Assembly (NCBI GenBank): GCA_950097015.1
Contig: CATNEN010000039.1
Span: forward strand, 6,774,501 to 6,838,500
Reading direction: 5' to 3'
Length of the DNA: 64,000 bases
DNA from: Macrostomum hystrix
Lineage: Eukaryota > Platyhelminthes > Macrostomidae
The notes under the pieces were generated by a model that ran no database searches, was not told the DNA's origin, and worked only from the letters and a program-made list of their open reading frames with translations. Numbering within the stretch: position 1 is the first letter of the stretch; each line of letters starts with the position of its first letter. This document shows, one piece after another, positions 49,209 to 60,300 of this stretch. The translations under genes and the position numbers were made by a program.

Positions 49209-49991
49209 CTACTTAATTCCAACTCCAAAGTTAATAGCGGCCAGCAGCTTAGCCGTATCCTGATCGTTGCTACGCAGAGTCTGGTTGCGCTCTGACTGTT
49301 CATTTTCAAAGTCCGGCTTAGCCTGCTTCAGCGAGTTCATTGCTGTTTCGGCGGCTTTGCGCATCTGCTCGGAGGTCCGGTGAAGGGCTTCAGTACTGGA
49401 GCCGGGCCTTTGAAATTCGTTTCTACGCTGTTCAACGTTCATATCTAGCTTAGTACGCAGATAGTGCGGCACACTGTCGTGGTTAAGGAGGCCGAGACGG
49501 CCCTCGGTGAGGTGTAGAAGCTGTTGATCGAGCTGGGGACTAAGGCCGATAGGCAGCAGGGCGACTTCGTTAAGGCGAAGCTGTTTCTCATTGCGCAGTG
49601 TGCGATGCAGGGCTGACAGCTGGGAAACGCACTCGGCTAGGGAGTTGAGGATCTGGAAAGTGTCCGACCAGAAGGTGCTTACATAAGTACGAGATCTGTA
49701 CGAATTCGTACCCTTGGGCTGAGATTCGAACTCACGACCTCTTGGCCAAAAGTCCATCGGCTTAATCATCACATAGCTTTAAACACTAAATAACAAACAA
49801 TGATAAAAAATGCTCACCTCCGGCCAGGTAGCCGGGTGTCGTTCGTCAACTTTCAGCATCAGCGAGCCTAGAGCTCGACGAATACCGCGCAGCCGATCGA
49901 TCAGCTCGTCTAGGCATTCGTCGACGCTGCGGCCGCCGCTGAAGCCACCCTCACGGCCGGCCAGCTGTTGATGCTGGAACGGATCCGCCAT
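49209..49991 (-). CDS. MED8: Mediator complex subunit 8 (MED8), 2 exons
   Basis: Head-module subunit of the Mediator coactivator of RNA polymerase II. Exon 1 is 49991-49818 (58 codons) and exon 2 is 49652-49209 with stop TAG, giving 205 residues (human ~268; the Gln/Pro-rich vertebrate tail is absent). The join at GAG^GTGAGC / TTTCCAG^ATC gives TWPEILNSLAECVSQLSAL, matching the TWPSVLDSFALLSGQL region of vertebrate MED8. Further blocks are EVALLPIGLSPQLDQQLLHL, TEGRLGLLNHDSVPHYLRTK and the C-terminal AKLLAAINFGVGIK. Its first 41 bases overlap the end of MED31 in another frame on the same strand. The intron contains a tRNA-like fragment. Confidence 0.9.
49690..49757 (-). mobile_element. tRNA-like fragment (B-box) in the MED8 intron
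   Basis: On the minus strand AAGAGGTCGTGAGTTCGAAT followed by CTCAGCCC forms a T-arm (GTGAG/CTCA-type stem around TTCGAAT) with a B-box; upstream GATGGACTTTTGGCCAAG could be a degraded anticodon arm. Distinct from the SINE heads elsewhere in this window. Probably the head of another tRNA-derived element or a tRNA pseudogene. Confidence 0.4.
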
Positions 49992-50612
49992 CTGATCCTT
50001 GCTGCTGCTGCTGAAGCTCCTGCTGCTCCTGAGCGTGCTGGTTGGCCTGACGATTCAACAACCGGTGCCGCTTGGGAATGTAGTGCTGCCAGTGGAGAAG
50101 AATTTGCTCGTCGACTTCTCTAGCTAGTCCAGTCTTGGCGATCTCCTTTCGAAACTGCTGGTGCTGCAGCAGATCTAGCAGCTGCAGACAGAACGGGTAC
50201 TTGATGTACTTGACGTAGTCGGCCTCTTTCCAGTACTGCAGATACTGCAGATAGTTGATGAATTCGCGCTTCTCAAAGAAGCGACGCTGAGCTAAGAAGT
50301 TCAAGTAGTTGGGATTGCCGAGGCACTGTACGAATTCTAGCTCGACCTGTCGGTATAGAAAAGCATAGCACGTAAATGCTGCATGTAATTTGAACATACC
50401 CATTGATAGGGTAGCTGAAAATTACAAAAGAACTTTACCTGAAAGCGTTGCCTCTCCTCGTTGTCGGCGCGAGTCTGCTGAGACAGGTGCTGATGATGCG
50501 GCTGCGGCTGCGGCTGGTGATGATGATGATAAGGCGAATAATGATGAGGCAGCGGCAGGGACGGGTGAGGCGGCGGCGGCGGTGGGGGCGGGGGCGGCTG
50601 GTTGGGCTTCAT
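49951..50612 (-). CDS. MED31: Mediator complex subunit 31 (MED31/SOH1), 2 exons
   Basis: Small, highly conserved Mediator middle-module subunit. Exon 1 is 50612-50439 (58 codons): a low-complexity N-terminus of poly-Pro then His/Gln-rich sequence, ending ERQRFQ. Exon 2 is 50346-49951, starting VELEFVQCLGNPNYLNFLAQ. The core continues KREFINYLQYLQYWKEADYV, KYIKYPFCLQLLDLLQHQQF and LLHWQHYIPKRHRLLNRQA, then a Gln-rich tail. Total 189 residues against ~131 in human, the extra being the N-terminal Pro/His extension and the C-tail. The stop TGA (49951-49953) lies inside the MED8 first exon, so the two coding sequences overlap by 41 bp on one strand in different frames. Confidence 0.93.
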
Positions 50613-51517
50613 AAGCCGCGCCGCAAATCAACTCAATTTATTGATGCTGAGCAGAGCAATGACAATAATGATCTCTAAATGCGAATTAAAGGCCGCTGTC
50701 TGAAATGAGAATTGACGATGACGAAGTTACTACTAGCTGTAGTATAGTAAGAAAGGTGTGCAGCTAAATGACGGCATTAATGAAACAGAAGAAGAAAAAA
50801 GTAAACACCGAGACAGAAATGCGCATTTCAAGTTTGCTTATTAAATTGGTAACCACGAGAGAAACAATATAAGCATTGCGTTTGTCATTCTTTCTTCAAG
50901 TCGAAGCCTGACTTACAATTGTGGTTTAATTATTGTTTTATTGAAAAACACAGTTTACAATTATGACATTTTCTGAATTAGGAGCCTAATAGATACAAGT
51001 TACTTAGTGGTGAAAAAAATGGAAAGCGAGTTACTGGATACGTATTTATTCAGGCCATCTCCTGTTTCTCTATTCCAATATCAATTGTCTATTGTCACTG
51101 GCCAAGTACCAAGTCAAAAGCAGAAAATGCGTAACAAACAAAATAGGCCAAGTAATGCATAACATGTGATATTGTACTATAGGGGCGTATGTTTATTTTT
51201 AAAAGGACAACAAGCACGCTTCGCCTTAATTGAACGCACAATGACGACGCATCAAATGGGTAGATTATTAAAATAAAACCGGATCGAAAAACACCGGAAA
51301 GTTGGGCGACTACGGCGTACGGCCCGGCCCGACAGTTAGATTTCGGGACGAGAGAACTCACAACGGACGAATATAAAAAAACTGCAGGACAACAAAACGA
51401 CGTCTTAAAATGGCATTTCGGGCAGCCACGAGACAACTGGAGCAGGAGCAATAAATAAAAACTCATTACTAAATCATATTACTAGCAGATATGGTGGAGT
51501 ACCCCAGGAGAGCTGGC
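50613..51517. other. Non-coding spacer between MED31 and the first SRSF7-like gene
   Basis: AT-rich, no gene recognised; should include the MED31 promoter and the 3' UTR of the neighbouring SR gene. Confidence 0.45.
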
Positions 51518-52060
51518 TCAGCGACTCCGACTCCTGCTGCCGTCGCTGCTGCGGCCGCCGCTGTAGCGCCGACGCCGATTGTCGGCGTTGTTGTCCGCGG
51601 GGCTGCGGCTGCGCGTGCGGCTTCGGCTGCGCCTGTCCCGCCCGCGGTCCACATCACGATCCCGACTGCGCGAGCGTCGCCGACTAGCTCCGCCGCCGCC
51701 GCCGCCACCGCCGCCATAACGGCCGCCGCGGTCGGGACAGTCGTGGGCGTAGTGCCCGCTGCGGCCGCAGCTGAAGCAGCGATCGTCGCGTCGATCATTG
51801 ACGCCGGGGCCGTTGGTTCGACGCTCCCGTCTGGCTAGTTCCAGTCTCGCGCGGGCGCCGCGAATCTTCGGCGGACTGCGAACGGCGTCCTCGGCGTCGC
51901 GGCGATCGCGAAACGTCACGAAGGCGTAGGTGCCGCGGCCGTGCACCCAGACAGATTCCACTTCGCCGAAGCTGCGCAGAGCGGATTTGATGTCACGCTC
52001 GTCAGCTCCGGTCGGCAGCTCGCCCACGTAGACTCGGCGGCCCATCTCTTCGCGGGACAT
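51518..52060 (-). CDS. SR splicing factor, SRSF7-like (RRM + zinc knuckle + RS), gene a
   Basis: Single-exon frame of 180 residues starting MSREEMGRRVYVGELPTGAD. The RRM (about 9-78) has RNP2-like VYVGEL and RNP1-like TYAFVTF. A CCHC knuckle CFSCGRSGHYAHDC follows, then a Gly run and an RS domain (RSRSRDRD, RSRTRSRSP) ending GSRSRSR. The RRM-knuckle-RS order is that of SRSF7/9G8, which acts in splice-site selection and mRNA export. The region after RNP1 is shorter than in SRSF7 (RSPPKIRGARARLEL), so this is the more diverged of the two paralogues. The frame is open 33 codons upstream; the internal Met is chosen because the RRM begins just after it. High GC compared with flanks. Confidence 0.88.
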   Translation of the reverse strand: MSREEMGRRVYVGELPTGADERDIKSALRSFGEVESVWVHGRGTYAFVTFRDRRDAEDAVRSPPKIRGARARLELARRERRTNGPGVNDRRDDRCFSCGRSGHYAHDCPDRGGRYGGGGGGGGGASRRRSRSRDRDVDRGRDRRSRSRTRSRSPADNNADNRRRRYSGGRSSDGSRSRSR

Positions 52061-53290
52061 TGTTCTGGCTTGGGGTTTAGTTAACTGATGAATAGAAAAC
52101 ACAGATGAACAGGATAGAAACTGGGCTAACGAATTGACGGCTCGTTTAACTGCGACCACTCGCTAAGCGGCTGAAAAAAGGATTATATTTAAAATATTTA
52201 CCGAACGGTTTGGGGAACTTGCACATTCTGACAGACATTGTGAAACCTAGATACATTACTGACTAATGGATATTACACAGGCGGATGGACGTTAGACAGA
52301 CTAAAATGTAGAGACTGAGGGGCATTACTACAGACACAACACACACTGATATACCTAACAGAATGACATGCATTGCTAACAGCTAGCTTACCTATGTTTA
52401 TTATACTCTTGATATACACAAATGAGTAAAACTAAAAGCTGCCAATCAGATTTCGACAGACAGAGACAAATGGAATTAAACGGTGCAATTGATTATTATT
52501 TTTTACTGTTTTATTAAGGATTAGAGATAAGAAAAGGTGAGCTGAAAACAATCGACTGAGACAGACTTGACACGTTGGGGAGGATGAGTTATTAATAATT
52601 ATGAATAAATAATTTATAAGTGCATTATTATAGCATAGATAGGTTGCTAGTTATAGAAAACTGCTGTTTTGTGTATAAGTAACTTCAGTACGTAGCCTAG
52701 CAATTGTATTTGTTATAAATACAAGTAATTTACTACAAACCATTCGATTTGAAGTTGTAGAAAAGCATAAATTTGGCTGTTATGATTACTCTGGATATAG
52801 TTTTTTAGTTCGGCCTTACTCAATATTATAGATTGCTTTGTTACAGCCAAATGATTCAGCTTTCTATTTGCTTTTCGATATTATGAACAATAAAACAGAT
52901 AAATTACACAACACAAAAGCAAGCAGAATTTTAGTTTTAAAAACGGTGTGGTCAACATAGGACAGACAATAAATTATTACCTAAATGGTAGGTTTGCAGC
53001 CATTAATTGACGACTTGTAGTATTATGAGAATATACAAAAGTCGCCACAGAAATTAACTTAACTAAATAAAACCTGCAAACATTTAAAAGTGGGGATTTC
53101 AGCCGGTCAAAAAACTGCGACAAGAAACAATTGTAGCTCGTATAAAAAAGATAGCCATAGTTTAACCTGCAACCAGTTCTCTTAAACTCGCCGTTTTAGT
53201 AATTATGACATCCTTAAGTCATAGTCCTACATCCATAGACATTAGCCAACTGTTTAACTGCCTTTTCGACGACTTCAAGGGCAATCACGC
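52061..53290. other. Non-coding spacer between the two SRSF7-like genes
   Basis: AT-rich, no gene, RNA or transposon recognised. Probably promoter of gene a and 3' UTR of gene b. Confidence 0.5.
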
Positions 53291-53815
53291 TTAACTCCTG
53301 GAGCGGGATCGCGAGCGAGACGAGCGCGACCTCGACCGGCGTCGGCGGTTATCGTCGTAGCGGCCGCCGCGGTCGCGATCCCGTTCGCGCGAGCGGTCCC
53401 GATCAAAGCCGCCGCCGCCACCGCCGCTGCCGCGCAGTTTGGGGCATTCGCGCGCGAAATGGCCGACACGGCCGCAGGAGTAGCAGCCTCCGCCGCCGCC
53501 ACCGCCACCGCGGCCTCCGCCCATGCCACCGCCCTGGCCGGGGCGTCGAGCGCGCGACCGGCCGCTGGAAAGTTCGACGCGGGCGCGCACACCACAGATG
53601 ACGGTGCCGTCTAGATCGCGAACGGCGTCGCCGGCATCGCGCGAGTCTTCAAAGACAACGAAAGCGAATCCAGGCGGATTGCGAGCGACCCAAACGGAGC
53701 GAACAGCGCCGTAGTGACGGAAGGCCTTCTCGATCTCGGACTCCTGGGCGTCGCGAGGCAGATCACCGACGTAAATCTTGCAGCCGTCATCGTCATCGTA
53801 GCGTTTAGTGGACAT
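53291..53815 (-). CDS. SRSF7: SR splicing factor, SRSF7-like (RRM + zinc knuckle + RS), gene b
   Basis: Single-exon frame of 174 residues starting [20 protein letters not shown]. The RRM has IYVGDL (RNP2) and GFAFVVFED (RNP1); the stretch [18 protein letters not shown] and [17 protein letters not shown] is very close to vertebrate SRSF7/SRSF3. A Gly-rich linker leads to the CCHC knuckle [14 protein letters not shown] and an RS/RD tail ending SRSRSRS. Together with gene a it is a same-strand paralogue pair 1.2 kb apart. Neither gene shows an intron in its coding sequence, unlike the split SR genes of vertebrates. Confidence 0.92.
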   Translation of the reverse strand: MSTKRYDDDDGCKIYVGDLPRDAQESEIEKAFRHYGAVRSVWVARNPPGFAFVVFEDSRDAGDAVRDLDGTVICGVRARVELSSGRSRARRPGQGGGMGGGRGGGGGGGGCYSCGRVGHFARECPKLRGSGGGGGGFDRDRSRERDRDRGGRYDDNRRRRSRSRSSRSRSRSRS

Positions 53816-54149
53816 TTTCTAATTAAATAGAAACGGTAGCTGTGGCAGTTGCTGGCTTGTTATTGGGCTGAATAATAGGCTGTACTTTGAACCGGAGGCA
53901 GAAACCTATAATTAGTTTTCAATCAATATTAAGTTAGAAAGGCCTTGTTTTGGTTCGGTGTTATTCATGGAAACATTTTTATGAACTGAGAACCAGGAAT
54001 GTAGGACAATGAGAAATTTTAAGTTAGGATAGAATGAATAGAATTGAAGAGGTGAGAGGGCATAATTATTTGATAAGAAGGCCTCATAGAAAGGGATAGG
54101 GTGGTGAAACGGGAAGTAGATAAGATGACACAATTAAAGAGGATAAAAA

Positions 54150-55010
54150 GGCTCCATAGGAAGAGGATAAGAAGGCCCCATGGGAAGAGGATAAGAAGGC
54201 CCCATGGGAAGAGGATAAGAAGGCCCCATGGGAAGGGGATAAGAAGGCCCCATGGGAAGGGGATAAGAAGGTCCCATGGGAAAGGGATAAGAAGGCCCCA
54301 TGTGAAGAGGATAAGAAGGTCCCATGGGAAGGGGATAAGAAGGTCCCATGGGAAGGGGATAAGAAGGTCCCATGGGAAGGGGATAAGAAGGTCCCATGGG
54401 AAGGGGGTAAGAAGGTCCCATGGGAAGGGGATAAGAAGGCCCCATGGGAAGGGGATAAGAAGGTCCCATGGGAAGGGGATAAGAAGGTCCCATGGGAAGG
54501 GGATAAGAAGGCCCCATGGGAAGAGGATAAGAAGGCCCCATGGGAAGGGGATAAGAAGGTCCCATGGGAAGAGGATAAGAAGGCCCCATGGGAAGAGGAT
54601 AAGAAGGCCCCATGGGAAGGGGATAAGAAGGTCCCATGGGAAGGGGATAAGAAGGCCCCATGGGAAGGGGATAAGAAGGCCCCATGGGAAGGGGATAAGA
54701 AGGCCCCATGGGAAGGGGATAAGAAGGCCCCATGGGAAGGGGATAAGAAGGTCCCATGTGAAGAGGATAAGGTCCCATGGGAAGGGGATAAGAAGGTCCC
54801 ATGGGAAGGGGATAAGAAGGTCCCATGGGAAAGGGATAAGAAGGCCCCATGTGAAGAGGAAAAGAAGGTCCCATGGGAAGGGGATAAGAAGGTCCCATGG
54901 TAAGGGGATAAGAAGGTCCCATGGGAAGGGGATAAGAAGGTCCCATGGGAAAGGGATAAGAAGGCCCCATGTGAAGAGGAAAAGAAGGTCCCATGGGAAG
55001 GGGATAAGAT
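54150..55010. repeat. 24-bp minisatellite upstream of SRSF7-like gene b
   Basis: About 36 copies of the 24-bp unit built on AAGAAGGCCCCATGGGAAGG plus GGAT, with C/T and G/A variants. Because 24 is divisible by 3, one plus frame and three minus frames stay open for ~300 codons; each repeats an octapeptide such as GKGIRRSH or SYPLPMGP. No start context, splice signal or conserved composition argues for translation. Confidence 0.95.
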
Positions 55011-56637
55011 TGAAGAGCAGCACAAGTGGAATACAAGAGAAGAACAGAAAAGGACAATATAAAATGATAACAATAAAAGACAACTGAATCGAACTGATAG
55101 AAAATTATTGATGTGGAAGTTAGCGATAAGTTTTGTTTGAATAGTTTGGATTCTAGAGTACAGATGAAATTAGAGGTGCCAAGACCGAGTAAGCTTGAGA
55201 TTGAGTTCCAGTTGAATAAAACATAATTAAAATTTACTTAATAATGCATAAAAATTCCTAAAAGTAATCTTGACTACTGGGCCTATGAAGGCTATTCCGG
55301 ACTTACATATTTATTTTTCAAAAAAGTTATCTTAAACTGATTCTCTTGCGAATCAAAATATTGTTTAAAAACGTAGCTATCGCAGCCTTCTTGCCTATAT
55401 TTAGAGCAGCAACCGCAGCTAAATTTGATGCCAACGACAAAGCTAGACGACAGCGCAGTCCATTGTCCGGGTCTTATTAATTCAAATTATAAATTAAGGA
55501 AATCTTACACCTAAGTTACTACTTCGAGTAGATGCTGTGTTAATTTAGCTACAGGCAACTTACCACGAAGTTAATAGCGCGTGTGAGTGATACCTAGCGA
55601 GAAGGAGAGAGACAGACAAGGCGAACTTCAGACGCTTGACTCAAGTCGGGCGTTGACAAATTTTGCAGTTCAGAATATTGCTATTAACGCGTGATGATTT
55701 GACGCGTTCTGAAGAGAAGCCCCATCCATTTATTAATGCTGTCTCTCTCAATCTCGCAGATTTATTTATTCGGGTGCAAGTGCGGGTGTTAAGCTGCAAG
55801 GCGGTGTGGCTGCTGGCTGAATGCGCAGTAACGTAGCCTTTTTGTTAAGGATGCCCGTAGTGACGGTGGCAAGGCGAGGAGAGGAAATGCTGCTTTTAGT
55901 AGGGCAATATGCGCCGCACTGCTGCTACGCTGAGCTGAGCTGAGGTGTACATTTTTATAGCCGCATTAGCGTGTGTTTTCTGACGGGAGTTCTCACAGCT
56001 GACTTTTTTACTTTTGAAAACGAAACCCGGTGGTAGCATTCTGTTGCTTCTAGCGCTGCTACTGCTGCTGCTGCTGCTGCTAATTAAAACAAAGACACCA
56101 GAGTCGACTCAACATTGCAGTGAGATAAAAAATGCATACGACGAAAGACCATGGACATGCCAGAGGCGAAGGCGTAGAGAGAAGAGAGAACGAACTGCAG
56201 GCCAACACGCGTTGAACACTGTACACAGTAGAGTCGATAGCTACAAGTAATGAAGCTGCTGCATTGAACTCTGTAGATATTGGTTCCAATAGAATCCAGT
56301 GCCAACAGAAACTAGGACAGATAACAGTGGGTAAATTACAGTAGCAGCTAGTACTTGCTGATAGCAAAACACTGCCTAGTTTGATTAAATAAAAAAGAAT
56401 GCAAAAACTAATAAAAAAAATATGACTAGCCTAGGTCCGAACTCGGAATATCACTAGACAAAACATATCTTAAATAAATAACTGAGGATAGGTAGGAATT
56501 GAACACTACCTCAATATTAGTATCTAGAAAACTGACCGGGATAAACAGAGTCATCTAAAAATTACACATATACATAACAAGTCTAAATGCATTTGACGGC
56601 AAGACTCTCTATCTAGAAATTCTATTTTTTTGACAGT
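55011..56637. other. Non-coding spacer
   Basis: Mixed composition with a CTG run near 56057-56080 and no recognised gene. A 78-codon plus frame at 56014 is Leu-rich only because of that run. Confidence 0.45.
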
Positions 56638-56771
56638 CTAATGAAAATAATTTCCAATGAAGCCATTCTTGAAACCGATGTCGCCGCATTTGTCGACCAG
56701 ATCAAACCAGATCGGGCCAGTGCAGTTCGTCTCGTGTCTTAGATTGACAAAGCCCTTGGTCCAGGTGGGAA
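56638..56771 (-). CDS. Possible terminal exon of an unrecognised minus-strand gene
   Basis: After a strong acceptor (CTTAATTTCAG) the minus strand reads PTWTKGFVNLRHETNCTGPI then WFDLVDKCGDIGFKNGFIGN and YFH, ending in TAG (56638-56640). GC-rich codon choice contrasts with AT-rich flanks, and the peptide looks globular. I cannot name the family. No partner exon was found between here and the MRPS22 stop at 57342, so the upstream part may be nested within or beyond MRPS22, or this may be a relic. The plus strand also has a 33-codon ATG frame over the same bases, judged less likely. Confidence 0.35.
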
Positions 56772-57341
56772 CTGAAATTAAGATTTTTATAGAAGTACAA
56801 AAACTAGCTTAAAAACTACAAATCGACGAGATTAACACCCGCCTGTGTAAGTGATACTTATAATTGGAGCTAATACTTCATCGAAACTTTTCAGAGGGTA
56901 TACTATACAACTTAAAGTATTAAATGAAAAAAAATGAAACAACAAAAACCAAAACAGTAGCAAATCTAAGGTTATTGACAATTTAAAAATTAAGCAATTT
57001 TTAGGACAGATGTTTCTAACGGACAGAATAAAATTTAAGTAACCAGGGAGACTGAATTGGTTATAAAAATGCAACTTTACCTAGCTCAGATAATTTTTTA
57101 ACTGTGCTTGGATACAAACAAAGATCGAACTAAATATCCTTTTACAACAAAATTGTCTAATGCGCGATGCCAGTAGAAACATATGGGATGATTTACTAAT
57201 AAAATCTGAAAATTTAGCAAGACATCATTTTATTAAGGGTAGCATTGAAAACGGTGACTTTTGTCACAATCTACGAGCTAATACAGTGGTAGACAAACTG
57301 GCTAATCTGTGAAGCTGTAAGGCTCTCAACACAATGTAACT
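56772..57341. other. Non-coding spacer
   Basis: AT-rich; contains the presumed 3' UTR of MRPS22. No element recognised. Confidence 0.45.
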
Positions 57342-60300
57342 TTATCGGGCCTTGGTCCTGGCGCCGCTCTGGCGCAGACGCTCGAGCAGCGGAGCGGCAA
57401 TGCGCGACACAGACGGCTCCAGTTTGATTAGGCAGACTAGCAGGCCAATCTTGCGATGATTGTCAAACGGCCGGGTGTCATTTAGTACAAACGGTAGGTC
57501 ATAGTTTTGTAGATCTCTGGCTACAGAATCATGCACAGCGGCGCGCAGTCTCAACAGATGCATGCAGCGGTCCAGCTGCTCAGTTTGAATGAGGAATGCG
57601 GTCAAGCCGGCAACTCGCTGCTTTAGAACCAGATGCAGAACGAGGCCGCCAAAGTGGCGAGTAGCCTGCAGGTCCGCGTAGGCCTTGGCCTCGTCGACGG
57701 CATCGTAGACTTTGTCGCGAATGCGCACGTACTGCGGATCGTTGGGCTCGAACTGTACAGTGGCCCTGTCAAGTACGTAGGCGTATTTGCGCGACTCCGG
57801 AGCCAACAGGCGATCTAGATTCTTGGCCGAAGCGAACATGCTGGGCACCACAGTGCGCCGATGCGGCAATGGAAAGTAAGTCTGCGGATGCGGGGAAATA
57901 TATTTCTAACTGATTTACTGATTCTATCTGATTGCAAACATACACTGTAGACAGATGTGCCTATCCATGTTGGGCCAGAGATAGGAGTGGGATGAGATGG
58001 GAGAACTGGAGTGGGGTGAGATGGGAGAACTGGAGTGGGATAAGATAGGAGAACTGGAATGAGAAGAGATGAGAGAACTGGAGTGGGATAAGATGGGAGA
58101 ACTGGAGTGGGGTGAGATGGGAGAACTCGAATGGGATAAGATGGAAGAACTGGAGTGGGGTGAGATGGGAGAACTCGAATGGGATAAGATGGGAGAACTG
58201 GAGTGGGATAAGATGGGAGAACTGGAATGAGAAGAGATGGGAGAACTGGAGTGGGATAAGATGGGAGAACTGAAATGAGAAGAGATGGGAGAATTGAAAT
58301 GGGATAAGATAAGAGAAATGGAATTAGATAATATACTGGCGACTTGGCCATATTTATTAAGTAAAGAAAATTAATGCTTTGATATAAAATAAGCTTTAAT
58401 AAACTTAGCTCACCTGCAGCAGGTCTCGGCGCTCGCTGCGCATAGGTGTTCTGAGCCGGCCAGTGCTCTCCCTAATGGCTATGAATCTGTCCTGCGGTGG
58501 CACCTTATCTTTTATGCCAATGTCCACCATGATGATCTTCTGGCCGGGCGGCAGGCAGTTGCGCAGCAGATCGGTGTCGTCTCTCAGTATCCGGTTGTCC
58601 GATTTCTCAGTCCAGGCCTGTCCAGAAAATTGATGGGAAAAAGCGCATGGAGAATGTGACAGTGAACCAAAGTTAAAAAGTGTCACTGAAGCACTGTGGA
58701 AAAGTGACACTGAAGCACTGTGGAAAAGTGACACTGAAGTACAGGGGGTGACATTATAGCTGGTACAGGAGAAAACTGACATTACATGATAATAAAAGCA
58801 TCATGTCAATACGTCACGCTGTGCGTAATTTATTTCAATTTTAACAAGCCACTGTACACAGGCCTCGGATTGTCCGATTGCAAAAAATATGAAAATATCA
58901 ATTCGGACACGGTGTGAAGCCTGCCTAATAATTAAAAATTACTATTTTAATGTTGCATTGTTTAATCCTTCCAAAACAGCTCAATATAAGTAATTAAACA
59001 GGTGCTGTTTTGGTACACACCAATGCGACTGGAAATAAAATACTCGTAATTGCAAGTACTAAGAGCTGAAACTGTTTACAGGCCTCGGAGTGCCTAAACA
59101 AAGTTAGTTTATTATTACAATAAAGACACGGTGTAAAGCCTGAAGCCAAGAAAACATCTTGGCATTCACTGTTGCATTGTTTCATCCTTCCAAGACAGCT
59201 CATTGTTGCATAGTGGAGCTGCCATGGTACACACCAATGCGACCAGATGAATGATTAGCAAATAAAACAAAAAATACCTAAACAGTCGAAGCACTCTATT
59301 GCGAATGCACCAATTGTACCAAATAAGAACAGATGCACACTCCATGTACTCTCAACCAGTAGCCAATTGATGAACCTAGATACGAGTCATACTTATGACC
59401 CATTGATGAACCTAGATACGAGTCATACTTATGACCCATTGATAAACCTAGATACGAGTCATACGTATGACCCATTGATGAACCTAGATACGAGTCATGC
59501 TTATGACCCATTGATCAACCTAGATACGAGTCATACTTATGACCCATTAATGAACCTAGATACGAGTCATACTTATGACCCATTAATGAACCTAGATACG
59601 AGTCATACTTATGACCTATTGATGAACCTAGATACGAGTCATACTTATGACCCATTGATGAACCTAGATACGAGTCATACTTATGACCCATTGATGAACC
59701 TAGATACGAGTCATACTTATGACCCATTGATGAACCTAGATACGAGTCATGCTTATGACCCATTGATGAACCTAGATACGAGTCGTACCTATGACCCATT
59801 GATGAACCTATATACGAGTCATACTTATGACCCATTGATGAACCTAGATACAAGTCATGCTTATGACCCATTGATGAACCTAGATACGAGTCGTACTTAT
59901 GACCCATTGATGAACCTAGATACGAGTCGTACCTATGACTAGAGACTTCCCCATTCCAGTGGCAAGTCAGTATCAAATCAAATCCTAGAATGAATCACTC
60001 ACCTGCAGATACGGCGGCATTTGCAAAGCGTGTCTATCCAATATAGCCGCCTTGCGTAGTCGCTCCTGCAGCTGAGCCTCGGTCATCAGGCAGATGCGCT
60101 CCAACGGTGTCGAAGTAGAAGCCGCGCCAGTCGACAAAGAAGGATCGGCGGACTCAGCGGAATCGTTAGAGTCGGCCGTCCCAGAGGAGCTGGAAACGCT
60201 ACCAGATGCAGCGGCTGTAGCCTCCGTTGAAGCGGCGGCGGCTGCTTTGAGCATGACTCGCCTATCGGCCGGCTGAGCTATAGCCATAGAGCGCAATAGG

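Noticed and set aside
49652-49683. MED8 exon 2 starting at the AAG^CACC acceptor
   Set aside because: It breaks phase with exon 1; the TTTCCAG^ATC acceptor keeps phase and restores the conserved TWPEILNSL join.
51491-51838. Ala-rich plus-strand frame
   Set aside because: Antisense shadow of the GC-rich RS and Gly region of the SRSF7-like gene a.
54019-55087. 300-350-codon open frames on both strands
   Set aside because: Products of a 24-bp repeat unit; same periodic peptide in several frames, no homology or start context.
56641-56742. 33-codon plus frame MKIISNEAILETDVAAFV...
   Set aside because: The minus strand has a strong acceptor and better codon pattern over the same bases; no donor follows the plus frame.
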